From SOJZ01 sp964556565 (lineage in GTDB: Archaea > Thermoproteota > Bathyarchaeia > Bathyarchaeales > Bathyarchaeaceae): DNA of 64,000 nt. The stretch spans positions 62,001 to 126,000 of the forward strand of contig CAZKWF010000001.1 of NCBI GenBank assembly GCA_964556565.1, given 5' to 3'. Made by a program: the position numbers and the translations under genes. Numbering within the stretch: the stretch's first letter is position 1; every line of letters begins with the position of its first letter. Positions 8,671-16,818 of the stretch are shown here, one piece after another. The notes beneath the pieces are model-generated. The model was not told where the DNA came from. It searched no databases and saw only the letters and a list, made by a program, of their open reading frames with translations.

Positions 8671-9074
8671 AATCTTAAGCTATATTGGCTTTAAGTTTAG
8701 GTTCCAAATATTCTTAGGTTTCACGATGGGATTTAGGTTTGAAGCAAACCATCAAGGGCTTGTAGGTCTGTCGATGCTTATTGTCAAGTGCAAAGATGAC
8801 AACGCAACAGGATGCCGAAATGTTGTTAAGGCTGGATGTGATTTTGTTTCAGAAGTCTGATCTTTCTCTTCTCGAAAGTCTCTTTCTGAAGCATTCATTC
8901 AATCGCATTATTTCACTACCGGAAGGTTGCCTTGGAGCGCGATGCCGTCAACCAACATTCATGTAGAGTGTAAATGAGGATGGCGGCTTTTGTTTTCAAT
9001 CTCCTCTGCTGAGATATAGACGTGGATCAAACGCTATGCTATATAGTATTGGTAACAGACCTTGCAGCGTGAGT
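8671..9074. other. 404-base gap without a supported gene
   Basis: A possible 56-codon frame from an ATG at 8796 to 8966 has no ribosome site and no family resemblance I can name, so it is not called. No repeat or RNA structure was recognised. Confidence 0.5.
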
Positions 9075-9278
9075 TTACGTTTTCTTAATGAATTCGATTA
9101 GTGCAATTATGATGCCAGCTAACGCTACTAGTCCGCCTAGAATTTCCATAGCTGTCCAGAAGTTCATGTCGCCTCTTGTGATGAAGGCTATTAGGCAATT
9201 CCTTTGAGAAGCGTAAAAACCCAAAATTGTGCCGACAATGAAAAGAGCTAAACCGAAGAGAATCAAGCTTTTCCTCAT
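9075..9278 (-). CDS. Small two-helix membrane protein, copy A
   Basis: 67 residues with two hydrophobic segments (about residues 4-23 and 45-62) separated by a short loop with SQRNCLIAFITRGDMNFW and ending in FIKKT. No family is recognised. It has a near-copy at 15609-15812: the second half of the two genes differs by about one base over roughly 110, whereas the first half is clearly more diverged at DNA level. The upstream DNA (CCCAACAAATCA and a stretch beyond) is also shared. The start is ATG here and GTG in the other copy. The protein similarity with mostly silent changes argues that both are under selection. Confidence 0.7.
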   Translation of the reverse strand: MRKSLILFGLALFIVGTILGFYASQRNCLIAFITRGDMNFWTAMEILGGLVALAGIIIALIEFIKKT

Positions 9279-9517
9279 AAATCATCCCAACAAATCATAC
9301 ATCTAATTTAATGCATAGGCAAAGTCTTCTTTTGAGTTTGGTCTGCATGTATGCGCACGGCCTGCAAGGACCACAGGTTTGGCAGGCTTAGACTCGATTC
9401 TCCCCCTACCAGGCTAGGGCAACCCCGTAAAGGTAACTCCCTCATTTTGCATGCATGGGGCGACTATTCTCTATCTCTTCTGGTCTCTAATCGTTTCTCC
9501 TTTCGGTCTTCGCAATG

Positions 9518-10189
9518 TTAGTTTGTCTCTAATGGAAGAATATGGAATAGGAGTTCTCTCCCTCTCTTTCCAACTTCTGCTATTGTGCCCATCTTCTTAA
9601 GACAATAGGTAATTTTGCGTGCCAAGTTGACTGAAGCGGCAACACGTGCTGAAAGATCTTTGTTGGTGAAGGGATCAGGCAGTTCTCCTGGGAGGAATCT
9701 AAGAAAATCCTTTTCATCCTTGAACAGGACCCGTTCAGTGACACTTATCAGCTTCCTGTCCTTGACGCTCACTCCTCTTCTTCTCCAGCTTCCCCTTCCA
9801 TCATTGCATCTCACTTCCTCCTCCTCAATCATTAAGACTTCGAGAGAAAAATTCCTATGCTCTACCAGATCTGGCAGTCTTACAAGTTCATGGAATAAGT
9901 CAACCAGCCTTCCTTTCTTCGGAGACTTTCTTCTGCTAAGTGGTTCGCCAGATTGCGCAACTCGGATTATCCATTTCTGTTTCGCTATAGGGTACACTAG
10001 CCGGACCTTGTGATCTCGAACTAATCTTTGGAGTTTTCTCTTAGCTGCAGAGAAATTATTAGTCTGGATTTCAACCAGCAAGCTACCTTGCACAACATCA
10101 ACCACAAAGCCCCCAATATTGACTTCAAACATGTCTCCTGGAAGCGAATACCATTGTTTGATTGCTGAATGGAGAGTATATTCATTCAT
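9518..10189 (-). CDS. Uncharacterised protein, possible PD-(D/E)XK-like nuclease
   Basis: About 223 residues from the ATG at 10189 (frame open to 10207). The N-terminal part has a strand pattern FEVNIGGFVVDVVQGSLLVEIQTNNFSAAKRKL: an Asp, then E-I-Q on the next strand, then a helix with Lys/Arg. This resembles a restriction-endonuclease-like core in which the usual Lys is Gln. The C-terminal quarter (TNKDLSARVAASVNLARKITYCLKKMGTIAEVGKRGRELLFHI) looks like a winged helix. It lies alone between small membrane protein A and the polymerase genes on the same strand. The nuclease idea rests on pattern only; DNA processing is consistent with the neighbours. Confidence 0.5.
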   Translation of the reverse strand: MNEYTLHSAIKQWYSLPGDMFEVNIGGFVVDVVQGSLLVEIQTNNFSAAKRKLQRLVRDHKVRLVYPIAKQKWIIRVAQSGEPLSRRKSPKKGRLVDLFHELVRLPDLVEHRNFSLEVLMIEEEEVRCNDGRGSWRRRGVSVKDRKLISVTERVLFKDEKDFLRFLPGELPDPFTNKDLSARVAASVNLARKITYCLKKMGTIAEVGKRGRELLFHILPLETN

Positions 10190-10310
10190 TGCATTCCAAC
10201 TGTACATAGATGGATAATTGAATTGCTAACATGGACCCATATACATCGCGTACACCTGCTTTCGTTTCTTACCAAAAAAAGGGAAGATTACAGGGGACAT
10301 CTCCACCGTG

Positions 10311-10337
10311 GCGGAGGTTCAAATCTCTCCGGACCCA
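10311..10337 (+). other. tRNA 3'-end-like fragment
   Basis: GCGGAGGTTCAAATCTCTCC followed by GGACCCA looks like the T-arm and 3' acceptor strand of a tRNA (loop TTCAAAT). The T-stem has a mismatch and no matching 5' half with GGGTCC is upstream, so this is not a complete tRNA. Such 3' fragments are what integration at a tRNA gene leaves behind, but no integrase is in the window. Confidence 0.3.
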
Positions 10338-10385
10338 TTGACTCCACAGACCTATCATGCATTTGAAAATTGGAAAGCCTCAGGG

Positions 10386-12686
10386 TTAAAACGAGGTAAG
10401 TTTTGTGGACTCGTAGCCTCTAACTGAATTGTAAATGTCCTTTGCGGAATAGCCAAATGGGCTCAAAAGGTTGGAAGCCGCTGAATAGAGGAGAAGAAGG
10501 TATTTTTTAATATCTGAACTCATGTTTCCCTCAATCAATTCTTCCGCTTTGACCCTTCGTTCGTACCGTTTGTTTTTTGCACTCGTAAAGAGAAATCTAA
10601 CACTCTTCCCAGCGGAAACCTCTACGCCTTCCTTCAAAAGTTGTTCGGCTGCAATCACTTGGCTGACTTTCTGCTTATAGCTTTCCAGATTCTTAGAAAG
10701 ACGCTTAGTAACGATCAAGTCCCAGATAGACACTTCTCCATCTATCAATCTCTTTCTACATTCCCTAACTACGTTCAAAGCGTCGGGTATTTTCTCAATG
10801 AAGACCTTAGAATCACCAGCAGTAGCCAACACTCTGATCATTTCCATCTGCGCATCATACACGAATTTTGGCGTATCCCTTCTTCTAATCTCTATGCCCC
10901 TAACTTTAATTCTCCCATCTTCCTTAACACCGTAATAGCGATTCAACACGGCAACGTTAGGGTGCATCTTAGAAGGAAGGAAAACAATCCACTTGTAGCG
11001 GCCTTCAAAATTTAGAGGTACTCCAATTTTTGCACTTACCTCTCTACATAGGCTGATGTATTCCTGTGTTGTGGCGTCTACCTTCTTGAGCCACAGTGAA
11101 TCAACGATTCCATGAATTATGCTGAATCCTCTTCTCTCAGCAATATGAGCGGTCTCCAGAAATGCTTGTCTGCCGAAAGCACAAACACCAATATGGCCGT
11201 CAACAGTGCCAAATTTAGCGTTTCTATATCCAAGGTAGCCGAAGCACGTTACTAGAATCCATTTCAAGGCATCTTGACGTCTTTCATAAACTTCTTTTAA
11301 CCTCTCATCTTTAGCTTCTCTCTTCAACCTCTTATAACGCAACCTTTTTGCAACCGCGAACCTCAAAGTCTTGGGCACGATTCCAATACGTTTCTCGCAG
11401 ATGTTGTATCCAAGCTCAGGGATACGCAATGGCGAATCTGGACAACACTTGCAAAGAACAGTTTCAGCTGATATGTTGTTTTTGACCATCAAGGAAGGAT
11501 ACATTGACGAGAAATCTACTTCGCCAACCCAATTGTGAATGCCCATCCTGGGCTCATAGATAAAGCCTCCGCGGTCTCCAACTAATAGCTCATAGGCAGA
11601 TTTGAAAGCTTCTGGAATACGTTTATTCCTAGGGATCAAAACGTCATCCTTTATTGCTTGGTAGAACTGGAGAGACGACATGCTTGAGCCTATTGAAGAT
11701 CGTGAAGCTCGATGTAGAGGCACTCTGCAGGTTCTGGCGATTTCGATAAGTCCTTCAATTCCACACTCGTTGAGAATGAACGTGTTGTTTTCGTCGATGT
11801 GAACTCTACCATAAAGTCTCCTCATAGGAGCCCGATAGTATGTTCTGCCGTAAGAAAAGAAAGTTGTTCCACGTTTCCGCTTGGCAACAAGAGGTATGTT
11901 CGCTCTACTCAGAACAAACCTGTCTAAAACACCGTTAACCAGCGCCCTTCTTGCAAGATAAGGAAGTACATGCGAGTCACCACCGCTAGTCAACAAAATA
12001 TCTGGATCAAGTTTCTTAGCAACTTCAACAAACTGCAGTAGTTTATCTTTCTCGTCACCAGAGTCAAGGATTATTTTCTCGCCATCTTGAAAAACAACTA
12101 TATCCTCCAATGGGTCATCAAGGTTTGCTATCTTCCCTTTCTTAGCAATATCAACATGGATTCTCATGATACGCAAAGGCGGAATCTGATAATCAACACT
12201 TTCCACAGAGTCTAAAAGCCGATATCTCAACCCATGCTTTTCAACCTCGATTTCAACAAAAGCAAGTGGAAAAATATCACGGTCATAAAGATAGGCTTGA
12301 GTGCTCCGCAGATCACAGTTGTGCACTTGATAACGTAAATATCCACCGATTTCTAGGATTTCACGCACAAAGAATGGAATCCTTCTGCAATCTTTCAATG
12401 TAACCTCTAAAACCTTTGACTTTTCAGTATCAATTGGATTAGCATATTTGTGAACGAAACTGCATGAGATTATTGATCTGTTAGCAAAGAATCGAGTTGA
12501 AAGTCTCTCTATATCTTCTTCTTTGCCGGAAATGTAGATTTTCGGTTTAAACTCATCTATCAAACGGATTCTTTCGCCATCCTCAGTGATAATCCAAATG
12601 CTCATCTGGCCAAATGCTGAAGGATAGAGGTCGAAAACCCAACCTTTCACATGCTTAAGGTTGACTGCATTACTTTCTGATTGCAT
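10386..12686 (-). CDS. Divergent family B DNA polymerase, exonuclease residues degraded
   Basis: 766 residues. Motif A is intact (DFSSMYPS, about residue 390), as is a motif B-like KWILVTCFGYLGYRNAKFG (about 473). Motif C, normally YxDTDS, reads HGIVDSLW (about 527), so the first Asp is Ile while the second is kept. In the N-terminal part Exo I reads VDIA rather than DIE and Exo III lacks the Tyr/Asp pattern, so proofreading is probably lost. This resembles archaeal PolB2/Dpo2 more than the replicative PolB1/PolB3. It overlaps the next upstream gene by 17 bases in an operon with a small helical protein and a P-loop-less RecA paralogue, the kind of set I recall around Dpo2 in Sulfolobales, where it is DNA-damage inducible. 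A translesion role is inferred. Confidence 0.85.
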   Translation of the reverse strand: MQSESNAVNLKHVKGWVFDLYPSAFGQMSIWIITEDGERIRLIDEFKPKIYISGKEEDIERLSTRFFANRSIISCSFVHKYANPIDTEKSKVLEVTLKDCRRIPFFVREILEIGGYLRYQVHNCDLRSTQAYLYDRDIFPLAFVEIEVEKHGLRYRLLDSVESVDYQIPPLRIMRIHVDIAKKGKIANLDDPLEDIVVFQDGEKIILDSGDEKDKLLQFVEVAKKLDPDILLTSGGDSHVLPYLARRALVNGVLDRFVLSRANIPLVAKRKRGTTFFSYGRTYYRAPMRRLYGRVHIDENNTFILNECGIEGLIEIARTCRVPLHRASRSSIGSSMSSLQFYQAIKDDVLIPRNKRIPEAFKSAYELLVGDRGGFIYEPRMGIHNWVGEVDFSSMYPSLMVKNNISAETVLCKCCPDSPLRIPELGYNICEKRIGIVPKTLRFAVAKRLRYKRLKREAKDERLKEVYERRQDALKWILVTCFGYLGYRNAKFGTVDGHIGVCAFGRQAFLETAHIAERRGFSIIHGIVDSLWLKKVDATTQEYISLCREVSAKIGVPLNFEGRYKWIVFLPSKMHPNVAVLNRYYGVKEDGRIKVRGIEIRRRDTPKFVYDAQMEMIRVLATAGDSKVFIEKIPDALNVVRECRKRLIDGEVSIWDLIVTKRLSKNLESYKQKVSQVIAAEQLLKEGVEVSAGKSVRFLFTSAKNKRYERRVKAEELIEGNMSSDIKKYLLLLYSAASNLLSPFGYSAKDIYNSVRGYESTKLTSF

Positions 12687-12930
12687 CTAACTTCTTCTCT
12701 AGCCTGTTCAAAGTCTTCTGTTGATGTAGGAGAATCGACATGACCATGGATTCGAATAGTACAGGACGCGTGGCGTTGCCCCCGGCAGACGCGTAGTTTC
12801 TACATGCATCCATCATACGATCAAAAGCTGTTCTATCTTCCTTTCGCAGAGCTCTCGCAAATCCACTCCAACTCTGCAATTCTCTATCTAGTGCCATTCG
12901 ATATGATTCAACTGTTTTTCCCATCTTCAC
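12670..12930 (-). CDS. Small helical protein of the polymerase operon
   Basis: 86 residues, predicted mostly helical: SWSGFARALRKEDRTAFDRMMDACRNYASAGGNA, then RPVLFESMVMSILLHQQKTLNRLEKKLDAI. It overlaps the polymerase start by 17 bases and the upstream RecA-like gene by 4, so translation is coupled. I recall similar short conserved proteins next to archaeal family B polymerases of this kind, but I do not know a function. A polymerase accessory or bridging subunit is the obvious hypothesis. Confidence 0.75.
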   Translation of the reverse strand: MKMGKTVESYRMALDRELQSWSGFARALRKEDRTAFDRMMDACRNYASAGGNATRPVLFESMVMSILLHQQKTLNRLEKKLDAIRK

Positions 12931-13646
12931 ACCTTCATGAATCTAGTGAGTGAGCGATTTTCTGAAGGGAAGCGAGCACTTCCTAAGGTGAAAAAAGGAT
13001 GCTTCTCCAAGAGAAACTGCTGGCCTTGTTTAGAAGGTTTAATTGATGCTACAGCGTTGGCTCGTCCACAAACTACTGCTTTAAGAAAAATATTCTGCTT
13101 TGATGGATAATGAGGGGGGTAAGTAGCAACTACGATCGCACGTTTTTCTTCAGCAAACTTTGAGAGAAAGAGGATCACTTTGTTGAAAACATGTCTAGCC
13201 TCTCTCTTAGGCACATCCTTGTCAAGATACAAGCCTGCAATATCTGATATAATAACAAGCTTCGAATTATGTTTCTTAACAGCCGTCTCCATTTTGTCAA
13301 GAATTAGAGAAGTCATCTGATAGGCTGTGAATGCTCTAGAAATGAAGATCCGTTCTAAAACTTCCTTCGGGCCAAGCTTGTGAAGTTGGGCAATATATGA
13401 AATGTCATACAATCTGAAAGTGTTGCCCCCGTCGACGAACACCACGTTTGTCTCTAAGCCTCCAAGTTGATATGGAAGCTGGGCTCTAACGCAGAGAAGC
13501 ATTGATAAGGGCAAGATTGTAGAAGCGCCATGAAGGACAGCAAAGTCGCCTAGGACAAAGCCTGGAAACAAGGCATCTATATTTTTGATGTTGAAAGATA
13601 AGCGAAGTTGAGAGGAAACGGTCTCTAACAATGTGCTTGCTGACAA
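12927..13646 (-). CDS. RecA/RadA-like paralogue lacking the Walker A lysine
   Basis: 239 residues with the outline of a RecA-superfamily core: an N-terminal IKNIDALFPGFVLGDFAVLHGAS segment, a conserved strand NVVFVDGGNTFRLYDI, a Walker B-like KLVIISDIAGLY and IVVATYPPHY. Where RadA or RadB has GxxxxGKT the sequence reads HGASTILPLS, with no Gly-Lys-Thr, so ATP binding is probably lost or altered. It is the first gene of the polymerase operon (overlap of 4 bases with the small protein). By analogy with RadA paralogues it may help place the polymerase on damaged DNA. That role is inferred. Confidence 0.8.
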   Translation of the reverse strand: MSASTLLETVSSQLRLSFNIKNIDALFPGFVLGDFAVLHGASTILPLSMLLCVRAQLPYQLGGLETNVVFVDGGNTFRLYDISYIAQLHKLGPKEVLERIFISRAFTAYQMTSLILDKMETAVKKHNSKLVIISDIAGLYLDKDVPKREARHVFNKVILFLSKFAEEKRAIVVATYPPHYPSKQNIFLKAVVCGRANAVASIKPSKQGQQFLLEKHPFFTLGSARFPSENRSLTRFMKV

Positions 13647-13809
13647 AACTATCTTTCTCTCCTAACGTTGGGGTTAAAAACTTGGGATTCGAAGATTCTT
13701 AAAGATTTGGCAGTAGAATATTCTGGAAAAGGGGACAGAGTAGAGCAAAAGTGAAAGCGGGGATGAAGATTAATTTGTCTGAATGTGAAAGTAAACAAGA
13801 GGGCGAAGA

Positions 13810-14724
13810 TTGACAGAGTACCTTGTTGGAACAGGCGGTTGGGCCTACTTCAAAGTTCCGAACAAACTTTCACTAAAAGCTTATTCTGAAAACTTCAACT
13901 TTGTAGAAGTGAACTATACCTTTTACAAATATCCTAGCGCCAAAATGGTGGAGAGATGGCGGCAAATAGTACCTAAGGATTTCACATTCACCGTTAGATG
14001 TCATCAAGACCTAACTCATAGAATCGGCTTTGTACCAGTAGACCAAGCTTACGCAGTATTCGGTCGGATGATAGGTATATGTAGAATCCTTGACGCTCCC
14101 TTTCTACATTTGCTGACACCTGCAAGCTGTGTTCTCGACCACGTAAAGATAAGACAAGCAGAAGATTTCTTCTCAACAATCGATCTGAAGGGCGTACGCC
14201 TTGTTTGGGAAGTAAGAAGCCCCATAACTACGAAACTCGTCAATCTTATGGAAGACTTTGGGATAGTCTATTCAGTTGACCTATCAAGGGAACCGCCAGC
14301 ATACGAATCTGGTGTTATCTACAGCAGGGTTTTCGGTAAGGGGAAGCACAACCTCTACCAGTTCACTGATGAGGAGCTTGGGGAGATCGATCAGAAAATA
14401 CTCAAAACTGAAGCGAAAATCGCAGTCATTACATATCATGGTCCACGAATGACAAGCGATGCTTTGAGATTCACGAAATACAAAGAAACAGGGAAATTTC
14501 CGCCAGTTACTGCTCACACAGGGATTGAATCAGCCAAAACAGTTCTTCAAGAGGATGCTAGACTTCCCTCAACAAAAGCAGAACTTGTCAGGCACCAAGG
14601 CTGGAAGGTAATCGATCTAGCAGCCGACAAGAGAGTCCACCTACATGAGTTACTTTCTAAAATACCTGAGAAGACTTACAATAGCATCCAAGAAGTGATT
14701 GAAGAATTGGAGGGTATCCAATGA
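13810..14724 (+). CDS. DUF72 (YecE-like) protein 1
   Basis: 304 residues from a TTG with GAGGGCGA upstream. It matches DUF72: GTGGWAYF at the start, NFVEVNYTFYKYPSAKMVERW, a VRCHQDLTHR segment and VWEVRS, the TIM-barrel-like fold with a conserved glycine/aromatic N-terminus and F-Y-x-x-P motif. Function is unproven in the family; a role in nucleic acid metabolism or cofactor-dependent chemistry has been suggested. The gene overlaps the next DUF72 gene by ATGA and lies divergently from the polymerase operon, 163 bases away. Confidence 0.85.
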   Translation: MTEYLVGTGGWAYFKVPNKLSLKAYSENFNFVEVNYTFYKYPSAKMVERWRQIVPKDFTFTVRCHQDLTHRIGFVPVDQAYAVFGRMIGICRILDAPFLHLLTPASCVLDHVKIRQAEDFFSTIDLKGVRLVWEVRSPITTKLVNLMEDFGIVYSVDLSREPPAYESGVIYSRVFGKGKHNLYQFTDEELGEIDQKILKTEAKIAVITYHGPRMTSDALRFTKYKETGKFPPVTAHTGIESAKTVLQEDARLPSTKAELVRHQGWKVIDLAADKRVHLHELLSKIPEKTYNSIQEVIEELEGIQ

Positions 14725-15551
14725 GCACAAGCAACATTTTGCTAGGCACTTCAGGTTGGAGCTACAGGGAGTGGATAGGACCCTTCTATAGTAAGGGGGA
14801 GAAGAGTATGTTGCGTGCTTATGGAAGAGTCTTCAAAACGGCTGAGATAAATTCCACGTTCTACAGGTACCCTACAGATAAAATGGTCATGGGTTGGACG
14901 AGATATAGCCCTGCTGACTTCGTGTTCACGGCGAAGCTACCTAAGCTTATCACTCATGAGAAGAAACTCGATTTGGAGCAAGGGGTTGAGGAGGATCTTC
15001 AAAGATTTTGTGAAACAATGCGAATTCTGCTATTGAACGGGAAACTTGGGTGTTTGCTCATTCAGTTGCCCCCAAAATACGGGTATGATGTTGACCATTT
15101 GGAGTCTTTCTTCAAAATTCTTCCCGCCGACTTCAAATTTGCCGTGGAATTTCGCAACCTATCGTGGCTACAGAGTGAAACATGGAATTTGCTGAACAGA
15201 TACAAGGTTGCTTACACCATCGTCGACGAGCCTCTGTTGCCGCCTGAAATTCACGTAACCTCAAGCTTTGCCTATTTCCGTTGGCACGGAAAGGGTGACA
15301 AACCGTGGTTTAACTACAGATATTCAAAGGATGAGTTGGAGCCTTGGATACCAAAGGTGAAGGAGACTTCTAAGAAAGTCAAGAAGGTATACGGCTATTT
15401 TAACAATCATTTCCACGGGTATGCACCTGAGAACTGCCTGCAGGTATTGAAAATACTTGGCATGATCGAGTCTGGTCAGCAAGAAGCAATGCGACGCGTC
15501 AAAAAACACAGGCAAAAGCCGAAACAGACAACTCTCGGAGCATTTGGTTAG
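14721..15551 (+). CDS. DUF72 (YecE-like) protein 2
   Basis: 276 residues, more typical of DUF72 than its neighbour: GTSGWSYREWIGPFY, EINSTFYRYPTDKMV, FTAKLPKLITHEKK, LIQLPPKYG, KFAVEFRNLSWL, YFRWHGKG and the C-terminal FNNHFHGYAPEN. The ATG overlaps the preceding stop (ATGA), so the pair is translationally coupled. The two proteins differ strongly, so this is an old duplication or a heteromeric pair rather than a recent copy. The basic tail (RRVKKHRQKPKQTTLGAFG) looks like a disordered nucleic-acid or partner-binding extension; its final QTTLGAFG resembles PCNA-interacting peptides (Q-x-x-L/I-x-x-F-F), which would link it to DNA replication or repair. That link is inference. Confidence 0.88.
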   Translation: MSTSNILLGTSGWSYREWIGPFYSKGEKSMLRAYGRVFKTAEINSTFYRYPTDKMVMGWTRYSPADFVFTAKLPKLITHEKKLDLEQGVEEDLQRFCETMRILLLNGKLGCLLIQLPPKYGYDVDHLESFFKILPADFKFAVEFRNLSWLQSETWNLLNRYKVAYTIVDEPLLPPEIHVTSSFAYFRWHGKGDKPWFNYRYSKDELEPWIPKVKETSKKVKKVYGYFNNHFHGYAPENCLQVLKILGMIESGQQEAMRRVKKHRQKPKQTTLGAFG

Positions 15552-15608
15552 AAAGAATGATAGCGTCTGACCTTTGGCCTGCGTTGTGATATGTCCGTAA
15601 TGCATACA

Positions 15609-15812
15609 TTATGTTTTCTTAATGAATTCGATTAGTGCAATTATGATGCCAGCTAACGCTACTAGTCCGCCTAGAATTTCCATGGCTGTCCAGAAGTTCA
15701 TGTCGCCTCTTGTGATGAAAGCTATTAGACAGTTCCTCTGAGAAGCAGAAAAACCCAAAGCTGCGCCAACAACAAAAAGAACCAAACCGAACAGAATCAA
15801 GCTTCTCCTCAC
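15609..15812 (-). CDS. Small two-helix membrane protein, copy B
   Basis: 67 residues, nearly the same protein as at 9075-9278: about a dozen substitutions, all in the first third or so, and identical from the ITRGDMNFW loop to the end. It starts with GTG where copy A has ATG. The shared upstream DNA (CCCAACAAATCA) suggests that the duplicated unit included the promoter region. The family is unknown. Confidence 0.7.
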   Translation of the reverse strand: MRRSLILFGLVLFVVGAALGFSASQRNCLIAFITRGDMNFWTAMEILGGLVALAGIIIALIEFIKKT

Positions 15813-16050
15813 AAGTCAACCCAACAAATCAACATCTAGGATAATGCAAAGGCAAAATATTCTTTTAAACTTTGATTATCATTCAAGGAGTAACTCGACG
15901 CTTTGATAATTATGCTGCGTTTCGAACAACCATTCATGACTAAACCCTCAATTTAATATGTCCAACTTTCAAACATGAAAACCTAAAATAATGCTTGTAT
16001 TTTTCTCCTTCCCATAGCAGGAGACCAGCAAGCCTGTGTATACACCATGC

Positions 16051-16776
16051 CTAGGTTCTCTGGAATATCTGCGATAAATCTTCAAAGATTCTTTCATAAC
16101 GTTTTACTTTTGTGCTTTCCCATCCTTTCTTGAAATCCTCTCTGAGAATGTAAACACCATCCAACTCATACTCAGCGATTATTCTGTTTCTGCTTTTCCC
16201 GTCAAACGACCCTTTTTTATTCTTACTTATGATGAAGTCGTCGTCATTATCCGTAGTCGCTAAAAAGACACGGATGTTTTTTGTAACGTCCGATGATACT
16301 AGTTTCAACTTCCAATAACATGCTTGTGCTATCCGCTCTCGCAAGCTTGTCTTACAAGATATTATTGCTATTATATCGGATTTCCAAGGCTCTAAATTCG
16401 CAAATTTAACAATAGCTAGATCAGTATCTGGAAGTAGCAAGTATTCTCCATACTTCACAGCAAGTTTTCTGAGGATAATATCATTCTTTTTTATCTCGTT
16501 TTCTTGCAGAACTTCAAAATCCCGAAAGCTCTGGTCTTGGCTTTTAAGCTTAAGCAGGTACCCTTTGGTGATGGAGTAAATAACTTTTTGAAACTTATTT
16601 CCTATGTAACCATGCCAAGATTGTTCTAGGTCTTTGTCAGGATGAATCTGCCTCAAAACTTCGATGTACTCGTCTTTCAGTTTCTGAATCTCGTCCCATG
16701 CTGTCTCAGGAGGCAACTCTCCGGTTTTGACTTGACTTATTAAGTTGTCTATCTTTTTTCTTGGGTCTGCTTTCAT
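16051..16776 (-). CDS. Type II restriction endonuclease-like protein (PD-(D/E)XK, BsaWI-like)
   Basis: 241 residues from the ATG at 16776, preceded by GGAGAGG; the frame is also open from a TTG at 16791. An early WHGYIGNKFQKVIY segment, then P-D (residues 116-117) on LLPDTDLAIV, the strand IIAIISCKTSLRER with the S-x-K of a PD-(D/E)XK site (Ser140, Lys142) and Glu147, then a helix. This layout is what I remember for the BsaWI group of restriction enzymes, a tentative subfamily call. It follows the methyltransferase gene by 42 bases on the same strand, so the two probably form a restriction-modification pair. The recognition sequence cannot be read from the protein. Confidence 0.72.
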   Translation of the reverse strand: MKADPRKKIDNLISQVKTGELPPETAWDEIQKLKDEYIEVLRQIHPDKDLEQSWHGYIGNKFQKVIYSITKGYLLKLKSQDQSFRDFEVLQENEIKKNDIILRKLAVKYGEYLLLPDTDLAIVKFANLEPWKSDIIAIISCKTSLRERIAQACYWKLKLVSSDVTKNIRVFLATTDNDDDFIISKNKKGSFDGKSRNRIIAEYELDGVYILREDFKKGWESTKVKRYERIFEDLSQIFQRT

Positions 16777-16818
16777 TTCTTTCCTCTCCAATTGAAGGGT
16801 CGACTACTCATTTGACTT

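Noticed and set aside
8796..8966. 56-codon frame after the retropepsin-like gene
   Set aside because: No ribosome site, no family resemblance, and ordinary non-coding composition.
9340..9470. tRNA-like D-arm (CCCTAGCCTGGTAGGGG on the minus strand) near 9404-9420
   Set aside because: No acceptor stem, anticodon arm or T-arm with TTC could be folded around it; it may be a decayed tRNA or another RNA, but I cannot support a call.
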